A stretch of DNA of 9,997 nt from JAHFUI01 sp041485905 (GCA_041485905.1 JBGPKK010000171.1:1-9997), one strand, 5' to 3'. Shown: positions 1-6,520, numbered from the stretch's first letter. Numbers and translations are program-made. Notes: a model not told the origin generated them from the letters alone.

Positions 1-1
1 G

Positions 2-121
2 GGCGTCATCATCAATGGGCTGTATCTCTGTTTCCTGACCATTGCCTGGGTCTCACAATCCGCCTTCGCGAGCAGGCTGAGAGATCGTGGTACGAACGCC
101 GACGCCGCTGTGACACCGTGA
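2..121 (+). CDS. C-terminal end of a membrane protein (partial)
   Basis: This frame is open from the window edge to a TGA at 119-121 and gives 39 residues. The first part (GVIINGLYLCFLTIAWVSQS) is hydrophobic enough to be a last transmembrane helix. It is followed by a short charged tail (ASRLRDRGTNADAAVTP), which would then be cytoplasmic. The start lies outside the window, so the family cannot be identified. The next reading frames on the same strand are a 35-residue membrane peptide and a MerE-like protein, so this may be the last part of a transporter in the same operon. Frame 1 is also open here, but its product is hydrophilic and less protein-like. I do not recognise a family and assign no function. 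Confidence 0.5.
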   Translation, partial: GVIINGLYLCFLTIAWVSQSAFASRLRDRGTNADAAVTP

Positions 122-169
122 AAGTAAGCCACTCAACCACGTTTACACCGCTTTGGAGGGCGAACGCAT

Positions 170-277
170 ATGGACCCAATGTTCATCGCATGCATTGTCG
201 CGGCAGTGGCTGTCGTCGGCACAGTGACGATGGTGATGCGCAATCGGCGAGCACGCGACAGACAGAACAAGAAATGA
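170..277 (+). CDS. Small single-span membrane peptide, 35 aa
   Basis: ATG at 170 is preceded by a good ribosome binding site, GGAGGG at 155-160, with a 9-base spacer. The product has a short N-terminus (MDPMF), one hydrophobic helix at about residues 5-23 and a strongly basic tail (RNRRARDRQNKK), which predicts an outside-to-inside single span. The stop at 275-277 is 7 bases before the GTG start of the MerE-like gene, so the two are probably translated from one message. Small peptides of this shape occur as accessory subunits of transporters, for example the small subunits found with some NSS-type symporters. This one lacks a diagnostic motif, so that is only a possibility. Function unknown. 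Confidence 0.55.
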   Translation: MDPMFIACIVAAVAVVGTVTMVMRNRRARDRQNKK

Positions 278-284
278 GGGCGAC

Positions 285-632
285 GTGTGGAACCCACTCA
301 GACGGATGAACAACAACGCCGGTGCTGCGCAGCACGGCGCTGGTTGCACGGTGACGCTCACCCCTGAGCAGGCGGAGAACCGAGGCATGGCCTGGGTGAT
401 TGGCGCGTTTCTGATCTGTCCGTGCCATTTACCGCTGACGCTGGGGTTGGCGACGACACTGCTCGCCGGCACCGCCGCGGGCGTCCTGCTGCGTGACCAT
501 CCGTTTCTCGCCGGCTCCGTTATCACCGTCACGTGGCTGGCGGGTACGTGGCGGGGGATTTCCTTCTTTCGATCGGCCCGTAAATATGCGCGGGCCACGA
601 TGCAACTCGAACGAGACGGCAGGCATCGATGA
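285..632 (+). CDS. merE: MerE-like mercury transport protein
   Basis: This is a 115-residue membrane protein matching the MerE family of mer operons, small inner-membrane proteins linked to uptake of Hg(II) and organic mercury. Diagnostic is the first helix, residues 35-50, ending in the CPCHLP motif (C45, C47). It is followed by a LAGTAAG segment (60-66), a short DHPF loop and a second hydrophobic stretch at about 72-96 with a basic exit. In MerE the paired cysteines are the expected metal ligands. The start is GTG 285 behind GAGGG (276-280); ATG 306 is an alternative. The protein is longer than the usual MerE (about 78 aa), with a hydrophilic N-terminal extension of about 30 residues and a basic C-terminal tail. 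MerE usually lies at the end of mer operons, but no other mer gene is visible here. The family call is firm; activity and substrate are inferred. Confidence 0.8.
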   Translation: MWNPLRRMNNNAGAAQHGAGCTVTLTPEQAENRGMAWVIGAFLICPCHLPLTLGLATTLLAGTAAGVLLRDHPFLAGSVITVTWLAGTWRGISFFRSARKYARATMQLERDGRHR

Positions 633-721
633 CGACACACACATTCATTGCAGCGCCGATCGTTTACCTCGTTGTCGGCGTTACGAATATGGGGCACGCG
701 CAGTCCCACTCATCACGCTGA
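629..721 (+). CDS. Possible 30-aa signal-peptide-like ORF after merE
   Basis: ATG at 629 overlaps the merE stop as ATGA, a classic translational coupling arrangement. The product reads MTTHTFIAAPIVYLVVGVTN followed by MGHAQSHSSR and a stop. It has a hydrophobic core at about residues 7-20 and an AHAQ-like signal peptidase site (GHAQ), then ends almost at once. It looks like the leader of an exported protein cut off just after cleavage. It may be a truncated gene, a small secreted or membrane peptide, or chance. I could not find a continuation of an exported domain in the other frames before the VOC gene at 750. Low confidence as a functional gene. Confidence 0.3.
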   Translation: MTTHTFIAAPIVYLVVGVTNMGHAQSHSSR

Positions 722-738
722 GTGAGGAAGCACCTGCC

Positions 739-744
739 GGAGGT
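739..744 (+). promoter_or_regulatory. Strong ribosome binding site of the VOC gene
   Basis: GGAGGT lies 5 bases before ATG 750 and fixes that start. It implies that the VOC protein is translated independently of the merE-linked frames upstream. Confidence 0.7.
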
Positions 745-749
745 GTCCG

Positions 750-1181
750 ATGGAATTTCGGCTTGAACATGCGAATATCTGCGTGCGTGACGTCGAGCCC
801 ATGATCCGTTTCTTGAAGACAGCGTTTCCTGAGTTTCAGGTGCGCGGCGAAGGTACAAGTCGTGACGGCACACGATGGGTCCACGTCGGCACCAACGACA
901 CCTACATTGCCCTGGGTCAAGCGAGAACAGATTCCGAGAGACATTGGGTGCCGTACGGTGGCGAGCCAGGAGTCAACCACCTCGCCTATGAGGTGGATGA
1001 CGTCGAGTCGCTGAGCATGAGGCTCAAAGCCGCAGGATACAGGGAGTCGACACCACCGAACGCGCACCCCCACCGGAAGCGCGTCTACTTCTACGATCCC
1101 GAAGGGAATGACTGGGAGTTCGTCCAGTATTTCTCCCAGGACCCCGCCGAGCGAAACGATTATGCGTTACCCGACTCGTAG
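750..1181 (+). CDS. VOC superfamily (glyoxalase/dioxygenase-fold) protein
   Basis: This 143-residue protein is a full-length single VOC domain made of two babbab modules. The first begins with LEHANICVRDVEPMIRFL (residues 5-22) and carries WVHVG with H45. The second begins with GVNHLAYEVDDVESL (74-88) and ends with YFYDPEGNDWEFVQY (113-127). Family metal ligands are typically a His on the first strand of each module and a Glu near the C-terminal end; H7, H77 and E123 fit those places, so a divalent metal is likely. VOC members include glyoxalase I, fosfomycin or bleomycin resistance proteins and extradiol dioxygenases, and the sequence does not settle which. The C-terminal 20 residues are hydrophilic. 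It follows the merE-like gene on the same strand, but a functional link to mercury is not shown. It lacks a signal peptide and is probably cytoplasmic. Confidence 0.85.
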   Translation: MEFRLEHANICVRDVEPMIRFLKTAFPEFQVRGEGTSRDGTRWVHVGTNDTYIALGQARTDSERHWVPYGGEPGVNHLAYEVDDVESLSMRLKAAGYRESTPPNAHPHRKRVYFYDPEGNDWEFVQYFSQDPAERNDYALPDS

Positions 1182-1219
1182 CCAAATCTGGCAGACGACG
1201 GAATTCGATAGGAGGCGCC

Positions 1220-1312
1220 ATGCGTTATCTCCTTTTGCTGGGCGCCGCCGCACATTCTCTGACGGGTGCGGCAACGTCCTCGTCTGGGGATTATGCTTCT
1301 GCGCTCGTTTAA
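1220..1312 (+). CDS. Possible truncated exported protein leader, 30 aa
   Basis: ATG 1220 has a perfect AGGAGG at 1210-1215 with a 4-base spacer, too good to ignore. The product (MRYLLLLGAAAHSLTGAATS, then SSGDYASALV) has a basic residue, a leucine-rich core and small residues suited to signal peptidase, then stops at TAA 1310-1312. The end overlaps by 4 bases the stop of the convergent ankyrin gene, so the rest of this gene may have been lost when the neighbouring block arrived. Alternatively it is a real small peptide. Later bases in frame remain open for another 25 codons or so, but they lie antisense to the ankyrin gene and do not look like a recognisable domain. Confidence 0.3.
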   Translation: MRYLLLLGAAAHSLTGAATSSSGDYASALV

Positions 1313-3198
1313 GGCCGCTGTCGAGGAACGTCCGGGAGCGTAAAGAGCAACGCCATCGAGGCCCAACTCGAGGCGCCGTCTGAAGCAAACTGATTCCAGC
1401 CGTGCGGGAAACCGCTTTCAAATGTGTGCGGCTGGACCGGGACGGCTCGTGTGGGCACGAACCACGAGCCGTCGGCGAGCTGATTTCGCAGCAGCCATTG
1501 CACGCCTTTCCGATAGACCGGGTCACTTGTCGGCACGTTCCCCGAGACATGTAGAGCGTAAAGCGACTCGCCAGTCGCATAGGCCTCGCCCGGAATCGGT
1601 GGAAGCTGGCTCCAGCTTCCATCGTCGTTCTGAGCGGCCTTCAGAGCCTTCACGAACGGCGCACGTTGGGCGGCGCTGGCCCCCGCGTCGGCCAATCCGT
1701 TCAGTTGCATCGATCGTTCTTCCGCCGAGGAAGCCCTGGCCGAGAGCAGCCAACGCTTGGCCCGGGCGAACCGCTCCTCAAACTCCTCGCGGCGGCCGGG
1801 GATTGGGTAGAGCCGGATCGAGCGCAGGGCCACCGCAGTCGTCGTGAACGGGCCGTACTCTTCAGGCGGTCTGTAGCTGGTCGTTCGCCACGCGCCGTCC
1901 GGGAATTGGTAAATCGATAGATAGTGAATGTGCGAGTCCGTCAACGCGTCGGCCGGGTAGCCGGCCGCCGCCATGCCCATCAGCGTATAGCCGAGCGTGT
2001 CCGAGCCCCCACCAATCGTCGACCCCAGGCGCATGGGCTCAAGAAACGGCATGTCGGTGGCCACCGCGAATTCCCGTTCCTTTTTCGCCTGCCCCTCATT
2101 GACGATGAAACCCTTCTTCCGTGCCAAGGCCACTGTCATCGCCGGCAGCGAATTGTTGTGACAGGACACGCACCCGCGGCTCTTGAATACGGGCTCGCCA
2201 CTTGTTTCAATCAGCGGAAGAATCTTTCCTACGGCCGCCAGCGCGGTCGGTGACCCTCCCGCGGGCTTGGGCCATTCTTCTTCAACCGCCTTGGCGCCCG
2301 CCCTGACGAGAAGCTCCAGAGTGGAAGCGGACCCCATGCGGGCCGCGAGTTGATACGCGGCTTCACCTCGATCATTCGTGGCGTTCGGATCGACGCCCTT
2401 TGCAAGCAGCCATGTCACCATCCGCTCGCGATCCGCGGCCGCTTCCATCGACAGGACGGCTTGCATCAGGAGCGTGAAGCCCTCCCGGTCCCTGGCTTCG
2501 AGGGACGCGCCGCGATCCAGCAGCAATTGGGACAGTTCGGGCATCGCTCTCTTGGCCGTCTCGTTCAACACGCCTCCTCCATTACCGCGGACACCGTTGG
2601 CCGGTGCGCCCTTTTCCAGAAGCAACCGGGCGCATGCTTCGCATCGTCCGAGCACGGCGGCGAACAGCGTGGCACTGTCAGCCCCACCGGGGCTCACACC
2701 AATACCAAGCAGAAACTGTATCGCCTCGAGATCGCCCTTTTGTGCCACAGCCACCATTAGCTGGTCTTGGGGCTCGGCGCCTTTGGCCGTCAGAAGCTTC
2801 AGAACCGGTGTTGAGCCGAAGGTCGTGACCGCGACACTCATCGGGGTGGCGCCGCGTTGACTCTTTGCGTGCACGTCCGCTCCTGCATCCAGCAAGAGAC
2901 GGGTTTTCGCGAGATTGGTCGCGGCGTACATCAGTGCGGTCGAATCCGCCGCGTTCTTCGCGTTCACGTTGGCGCCGCGGTCCACCAGGAGCTTCATCAT
3001 CCTGACGTCGGATTCGATGACAGCATGCATCAACGCCGTGGTCCCATTGCTGTCCACGGTGTTCGCGTCCGCACCGGCGCGAAGCAGTTTCTGAACCTGG
3101 GGGGAGTCCCCGTTTCGGATCGCCACCAACAGATCGGGTGAACCCGCGGCGAACATTACCATGCCGGCCATCCACAAAAGCATCAGTGAACGACTCAT
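1309..3198 (-). CDS. Exported ankyrin-repeat / CxxCH haem / cyclase-toroid protein
   Basis: A 629-residue protein with three parts. Residues 1-20 form a Sec-type leader (MSRSLMLLWMAGMVMFAAGS). Residues 22-305 hold about nine ankyrin repeats, recognisable by LLxxGAxxN ends (for example LLRAGADAN, LLVDRGANVN, LLLDAGADVH, LLAKGVDPN), likely a protein-binding solenoid. At 343-347 is CVSCH, a single c-type haem attachment motif. Residues 395-620 resemble the alpha/alpha toroid of squalene-hopene cyclases or prenyltransferases, with three QW-type motifs (QFPDGAW 431-437, QNDDGSW 523-529, QLADGSW 573-579). The acid DxDD motif of squalene-hopene cyclases is absent, so catalysis as a cyclase is unlikely. 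The start at 3198 is chosen over an in-frame upstream start at 3384 because of AAGGAG at 3208-3213 and the leader. It begins 17 bases after the MmgE/PrpD stop, as last gene of the operon. A periplasmic, haem-bearing binding protein is inferred; the role is unknown. Confidence 0.8.
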   Translation of the reverse strand: MSRSLMLLWMAGMVMFAAGSPDLLVAIRNGDSPQVQKLLRAGADANTVDSNGTTALMHAVIESDVRMMKLLVDRGANVNAKNAADSTALMYAATNLAKTRLLLDAGADVHAKSQRGATPMSVAVTTFGSTPVLKLLTAKGAEPQDQLMVAVAQKGDLEAIQFLLGIGVSPGGADSATLFAAVLGRCEACARLLLEKGAPANGVRGNGGGVLNETAKRAMPELSQLLLDRGASLEARDREGFTLLMQAVLSMEAAADRERMVTWLLAKGVDPNATNDRGEAAYQLAARMGSASTLELLVRAGAKAVEEEWPKPAGGSPTALAAVGKILPLIETSGEPVFKSRGCVSCHNNSLPAMTVALARKKGFIVNEGQAKKEREFAVATDMPFLEPMRLGSTIGGGSDTLGYTLMGMAAAGYPADALTDSHIHYLSIYQFPDGAWRTTSYRPPEEYGPFTTTAVALRSIRLYPIPGRREEFEERFARAKRWLLSARASSAEERSMQLNGLADAGASAAQRAPFVKALKAAQNDDGSWSQLPPIPGEAYATGESLYALHVSGNVPTSDPVYRKGVQWLLRNQLADGSWFVPTRAVPVQPHTFESGFPHGWNQFASDGASSWASMALLFTLPDVPRQRP

Positions 3199-3207
3199 CG
3201 TGGGTGC

Positions 3208-3213
3208 TCCTTG
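3208..3213 (-). promoter_or_regulatory. Ribosome binding site that fixes the ankyrin-protein start
   Basis: On the minus strand AAGGAG stands 9 bases before ATG 3198, immediately after the stop of the upstream MmgE/PrpD gene (3216-3218). It supports the short start with the signal peptide and rejects the 62-residue N-terminal extension, which would run back into the MmgE/PrpD coding region. Confidence 0.7.
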
Positions 3214-3215
3214 CT

Positions 3216-4760
3216 TCACTTGGTCGCTGGATACTCTGACAGTCTCGGCGGACCCGAGCGAGTCGTCTGTTGCAAGAAGGGCCGCAGCTGGCGGACGTCT
3301 TTGGTCTTCTCGAGCTCGAGCACGCGATCGATGAGACGCCCAGTACGTGTGGCGCCCACGACCGGCGTCATGAGGTCGTGGCATTTCGCGACGAGCTGCT
3401 CGCGGGTCATTGGGTTGTCGATGGTGCCGAGGACGGGGCCGGCATCCTGGCCGAGACGCGTGCCGTCCGCGAGCGTGATCTCAACGAGCGGCGGCCGCGC
3501 GCCCGCACCGCCGCCTCGACCATCAGGAGCTTCGAGCCGCACCATTGCCCGCAGACGGAGGATCGCCGGATCCTGCATGCGCGGCTTGTCGTGGATGGAC
3601 CGGAACGTGGCCGTCTTGTCGATCAGCATCAACGCCATCGCGTACTGGATGTTGATATCCGGCGGGTCGCTGTTGTCGACGACGGACTCCGGGGCCGACC
3701 GTACGAGGATCTGTCGCACCTGGGTCGGATCGATGGGCTGCCGCTTCAGCAGGGCCTCCATCGCGTCGAGCGGCGCCTGGATGGGCGTCCCCACGGTCCA
3801 GCGCTTGATAGTGGTGCCCACCACTTCGTAGCGCTCGCCGAGTTGTTCGACCAGCAGCCCGGCGTTGGCCTGTGGGGCGTTGGCCAGCAGGAAGTTGTCG
3901 CGTCCCGACATGATGTCGTCCACGCCGTTCCAGCCTGTATGGACCAGCAAGGCCGATGTCACGCCGCTGCGCGCCGGCATGCCGCCGAACACGAAGCCCT
4001 TTTCGATATGGTCCGTATCGCGATACCACGACGCGATGCCCGACGACTGCTGCGCGGTGTAATCGAGCATCCAGCGCATCTGCGGCGCGTCCAGGCTCGC
4101 CGCGCAACCGGCGGCGGCCGCGGCCCCGAACACGCCCGCGACGGCGTGGGTCGCCTTGTGGCTGTTCTGCAGCCCGGGCCGCAACGTGATGAGGATGCGC
4201 GCGCCGATGTCGTAGCCGAGCGCCACGGCACGCAGAAAATGCGCGCCGCTGACGCCGAACTGCTCCCCGGCCGCCAATGCCGCGGGCACGACGTTGCAGC
4301 CCGGATGCCACCCGCCCGGCCAGGAGTCGTCGGTCTCGTCGGCGTGCGCCAGTACGCCGTTCGCCAGGGCCGCCTCCATCGGGCCGCACAAGACCGTATC
4401 GCCAACGAGCGTCGCCACCGCCTTGCCGCCATAGGCGCGCGCGAACGCAATCGCCGCCCGGCCCGCGGCCAACTCGGAGCCCGAGACCATCGCGGCGACG
4501 GTGTCGAGCACGTGCCACTTCGCCTGCTCGAGCACATGGTCGGGCAGCCGACCGTCGCGCGCCTGGCTCATGTAGGTACTGAGCCGCGCCATGACCTCGC
4601 CGATCGGGTGCTCTGTTGTCTGGTGCGGCGCCGCGGCTCCACGCTGCGGGACAACCGCTTCAGCGGCCGCCTCGGTCACCGGACGAAAGGCCGCAGCGGA
4701 GACGACCCAGCCCGCGCGCTGCAAGACGCGGCGGCGGGTCAACAGAAGATCATGTGCCAT
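3216..4760 (-). CDS. MmgE/PrpD-family protein with Tat-like leader
   Basis: This 514-residue protein belongs to the MmgE/PrpD family, which includes 2-methylcitrate dehydratase, cis-aconitate decarboxylase and iminodisuccinate epimerase. Family marks are HADETDDSWPGGWHPG (139-154), matching the active-site Asp/His segment, and SHKATHAVAGVFGAAAAAG (200-218). Next is an EKGFVFGGMPARSG stretch (253-266) where the family has the Lys-containing loop, then a C-terminal domain from about 300. The N-terminus is unusual for this family: TRRRVLQRAGWVVSAAAFRP (8-27) resembles a twin-arginine leader (RR, then a hydrophobic stretch, then Ala-rich). It suggests export of a normally cytoplasmic enzyme type. 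GAGGTG at 4766-4771 lies 5 bases before ATG 4760. It is the middle gene of the operon, 26 bases after the end of the broken SMP-30-like gene. Family is certain; substrate cannot be told. Confidence 0.88.
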   Translation of the reverse strand: MAHDLLLTRRRVLQRAGWVVSAAAFRPVTEAAAEAVVPQRGAAAPHQTTEHPIGEVMARLSTYMSQARDGRLPDHVLEQAKWHVLDTVAAMVSGSELAAGRAAIAFARAYGGKAVATLVGDTVLCGPMEAALANGVLAHADETDDSWPGGWHPGCNVVPAALAAGEQFGVSGAHFLRAVALGYDIGARILITLRPGLQNSHKATHAVAGVFGAAAAAGCAASLDAPQMRWMLDYTAQQSSGIASWYRDTDHIEKGFVFGGMPARSGVTSALLVHTGWNGVDDIMSGRDNFLLANAPQANAGLLVEQLGERYEVVGTTIKRWTVGTPIQAPLDAMEALLKRQPIDPTQVRQILVRSAPESVVDNSDPPDINIQYAMALMLIDKTATFRSIHDKPRMQDPAILRLRAMVRLEAPDGRGGGAGARPPLVEITLADGTRLGQDAGPVLGTIDNPMTREQLVAKCHDLMTPVVGATRTGRLIDRVLELEKTKDVRQLRPFLQQTTRSGPPRLSEYPATK

Positions 4761-4786
4761 CTGGACACCTCGCTGTCAGCCGGGAT

Positions 4787-5673
4787 CTACGGATGATCCG
4801 CTCGACCGGGCTGCGCCGTCGGGAAACGCGCGGCCCGGTCCCCCGCGTACTGATCCAACCCAGATCTCCTTCCCGACCTTAACGGCCACCGTCGAGAAGT
4901 TGAACATATCGTTGAAGGGGTAGCGAATGATCGGCTGGACCTTCAGCGTCTTCGGGTCGATCTTGATCACGCGCGAACCACTTGCCGTCTTTTGAGATCT
5001 CGAGACCATTCGCGCCGAGGCTTCGCTGCCGGGCACGATCTTCCACCCGGTGCCCGTATGCCATTCCCACGCCTCGCCATTCTTCTCGCCCGCCTGCATG
5101 TTGGCCCGTCCACGAGCAGCGCCCCGCGGCTGAAAATTCGTCGCCGCGAAGCCACCTTCAGGCAGACCGACCACGGAGTTCAAAGCCCACGGGATCTGGC
5201 GCGACCGCGCAGCCGATCCAGGTCAACGTCGGCGGCTTGGCGCGAGCGTCGAGCTCGAAGACCTCGATCGATTCTCTGGTGCCATGGTGGACGACGTACA
5301 AGGTGTGGAGCGAGTTCCTGCCTTGGCGAAGAGAGAGGCCGTGCGCTCTAAACCTTTCCTTTTCTTCAGGGTCGATCGGGCCGGGACACGAATCGTAGGT
5401 TTTGGCGTCCAGGCGCTGCCTGGGCGCCGCGGACAGGAACAGCGCGGTCGTCGTCTTGTCGCGGACGCTGATCAGTGTGATCGCGCCTCCAGCCGCATCC
5501 CCGGAGGCAATGACCCACGCCGACCCGGGTACGACGACGAGATCTTCAGGACCGACAACCCCGCAGACGAATTGGACATTCCCCAGGGCATCGCATCCTG
5601 CCACTCTCGGGCCGGCGGTTCCCTGCCCAAGCGCGAACACGACCGACACACCGAGCAGCGGCAGTAGTCTCAT
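4787..5673 (-). pseudogene. Broken SMP-30/gluconolactonase-like exported protein
   Basis: Read together, several frames give one beta-propeller-like protein with a leader (MRLLPLLGVSVVFALGQG) and CDALGNVQFVCGVVGPEDL near its start. The start at 5673 has GGAGGA at 5680-5685. Lesions on the minus strand: (1) one extra T in a TTT run at 5182-5184 ends the first frame after WIGCAVAPDPVGF; deleting it restores VGLNSVVGLPEGGFAATNF. (2) A missing base near 5015-5019 separates GSEAS from GANGLEISKDGKWF. (3) At about 4971-4985, SKDGKWF is joined to SRVIKIDPKTLK in another frame, with the middle of the propeller apparently lost. (4) One extra G in a run at 4840-4844 shifts the tail; removing it gives RGDRAARFPTAQPGRADHP and a stop at 4787-4789. 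These proteins act on lactones or arylesters in the periplasm; this copy should be inactive. It is the first gene of the operon. Confidence 0.8.
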
Positions 5674-5813
5674 CGACGTTCCTCCGGCGCAATCATATGC
5701 CCACGCAGCCATTGCGGAGACGACAAGAAGAAGCGCGACCGGCCGCGCCGGCGGCAGCTCCCATTCAGATGTGACCACATTATGCTAGAATTGTAGTTAC
5801 TTCGAGGTGCTGA
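5674..5813. promoter_or_regulatory. Divergent promoter region
   Basis: This 140-base gap separates the broken SMP-30-like gene (-) from the toxin-antitoxin pair (+) and should hold promoters for both. On the plus side a TAGAAT box and a near-palindrome are visible at 5785-5796. TGTGACCACA at 5770-5779 is a further short inverted repeat (TGTG..CACA). For the minus side I see no convincing -35/-10 pair, only an isolated TATGAT-like box. The in-frame extension of the minus reading frame to a GTG at 5778 is disfavoured because the inner start at 5673 has both a good ribosome site and a leader. Confidence 0.45.
5785..5796 (+). promoter_or_regulatory. Near-palindrome over the -10 box of the toxin-antitoxin pair
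   Basis: CTAGAATTGTAG is palindromic in 10 of 12 positions. It contains TAGAAT (5786-5791), 5 of 6 matches to the -10 consensus. A weak -35 candidate TTCAGA (5764-5769) lies 16 bases upstream, and the antitoxin ribosome site GAGGTG is at 5804-5809. Phd/YefM antitoxins commonly repress their own promoter through such short inverted repeats, so this is a plausible operator; binding is inferred. Confidence 0.4.
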
Positions 5814-6083
5814 ATGGAGACGGTCGGCATTCGTGAACTCAAGACGCATCTGAGCCGCCATCTGAAACGCGTTCGCGCCGGGGCCCGATTGCTGGTCACC
5901 GAACGTGGCCGTTCCATTGCGACGATCAATCCTGTGGAAGCGCCGGCCGATGTCGACTGGGCTCACCAACTTGTTGCCGAGGGGCACGCGCACTGGAACG
6001 GCGGCAAGCCCACCGGGGCCAAGCGTCCAGCGAACATCACGCGCAGGACCGCATCGTCGATCGTGCTCGAGGATCGCCGGTGA
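5814..6083 (+). CDS. Antitoxin, Phd/YefM-like (type II toxin-antitoxin)
   Basis: An 89-residue protein with the Phd/YefM fold signature at residues 1-40. It has METVGIRELKTHLSRHLKRV, a basic stretch, then RLLVTERGRSIATINPV, typical of the N-terminal DNA-binding and dimer-forming half of these antitoxins. The C-terminal half (about 45-89) is less conserved, basic and rich in short charged segments, as expected for the flexible toxin-binding tail. The start has GAGGTG at 5804-5809. Its stop overlaps the toxin start (GTGA at 6080-6083), so both are made from one message. It should neutralise the PIN-domain nuclease encoded next and repress the shared promoter. Paired antitoxins of PIN toxins are often of VapB type, but the N-terminus here is Phd/YefM-like. 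Confidence 0.85.
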   Translation: METVGIRELKTHLSRHLKRVRAGARLLVTERGRSIATINPVEAPADVDWAHQLVAEGHAHWNGGKPTGAKRPANITRRTASSIVLEDRR

Positions 6084-6520
6084 CGCTGTACTTGGACACG
6101 AGCAGCTTGGTGAAGCTCTACGTGACCGAGGCCGGCTCCGATGTCGTCCGCCAGCTCGTCGGCGGTGCCAACGTCGTGGCGACGTCGGTTGTGGCCTACG
6201 CCGAAACACGCGCCGCCCTGGCGAGACTTCGCCGCGAAGGGATGCTCACGGCCTCGAAATTGGCGTCAGCTAGGAGTGAGTTCAAGGAGCAGTGGCCGAC
6301 GTATCTGACCTTGGAAGCGACCGATTCCCTGTGCCAGGCCGCGGGCGAGCTTGCCGAGAAGTACAGCCTTCGAGGCTTCGACAGCATCCACCTGGCTTCG
6401 TTCGCTGAGGTTGCCCGTCGGGCAGGGACCGCGGACACGCGGTTCTCCAGCTTCGACGACCGATTGAATCAAGCGGCCCGGACGCTGACGCGGACTGTCG
6501 AACGCACCGGCCACAAATGA
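6080..6520 (+). CDS. vapC: PIN-domain toxin, VapC-like ribonuclease
   Basis: A 146-residue PIN-domain protein, the nuclease partner of the antitoxin just upstream. The four acidic residues that bind Mg/Mn are all visible: D6 in LYLDTSSLVKLY, E42 in YAETRAAL, D101 in RGFDSIHLASF and D126 in RFSSFDDRL. The spacing matches intact VapC-type toxins, so it is probably active. VapC enzymes cleave specific RNAs, usually tRNA or rRNA, in the cytoplasm; the target here is unknown. The start is GTG 6080, overlapping the antitoxin stop, with GAGGA at 6069-6073. The stop (6518-6520) overlaps an ATG at 6517 (ATGA). A short frame continues there, but I do not count it as a gene. Confidence 0.88.
   Translation: MTLYLDTSSLVKLYVTEAGSDVVRQLVGGANVVATSVVAYAETRAALARLRREGMLTASKLASARSEFKEQWPTYLTLEATDSLCQAAGELAEKYSLRGFDSIHLASFAEVARRAGTADTRFSSFDDRLNQAARTLTRTVERTGHK

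Noticed and set aside
3199..3384. 62-residue N-terminal extension of the ankyrin protein
   Set aside because: It overlaps the end of the MmgE/PrpD gene and would bury the signal peptide; the inner start has a good ribosome site.
3270..4796. A 508-codon open frame on the plus strand opposite the MmgE/PrpD gene
   Set aside because: It is Arg/His-rich, has no recognisable domain and mirrors a clear family protein on the other strand; long antisense frames are expected at high GC.
5674..5778. 35-residue extension of the SMP-30-like reading frame to GTG 5778
   Set aside because: It reaches across the toxin-antitoxin promoter; the inner ATG has GGAGGA and a leader.
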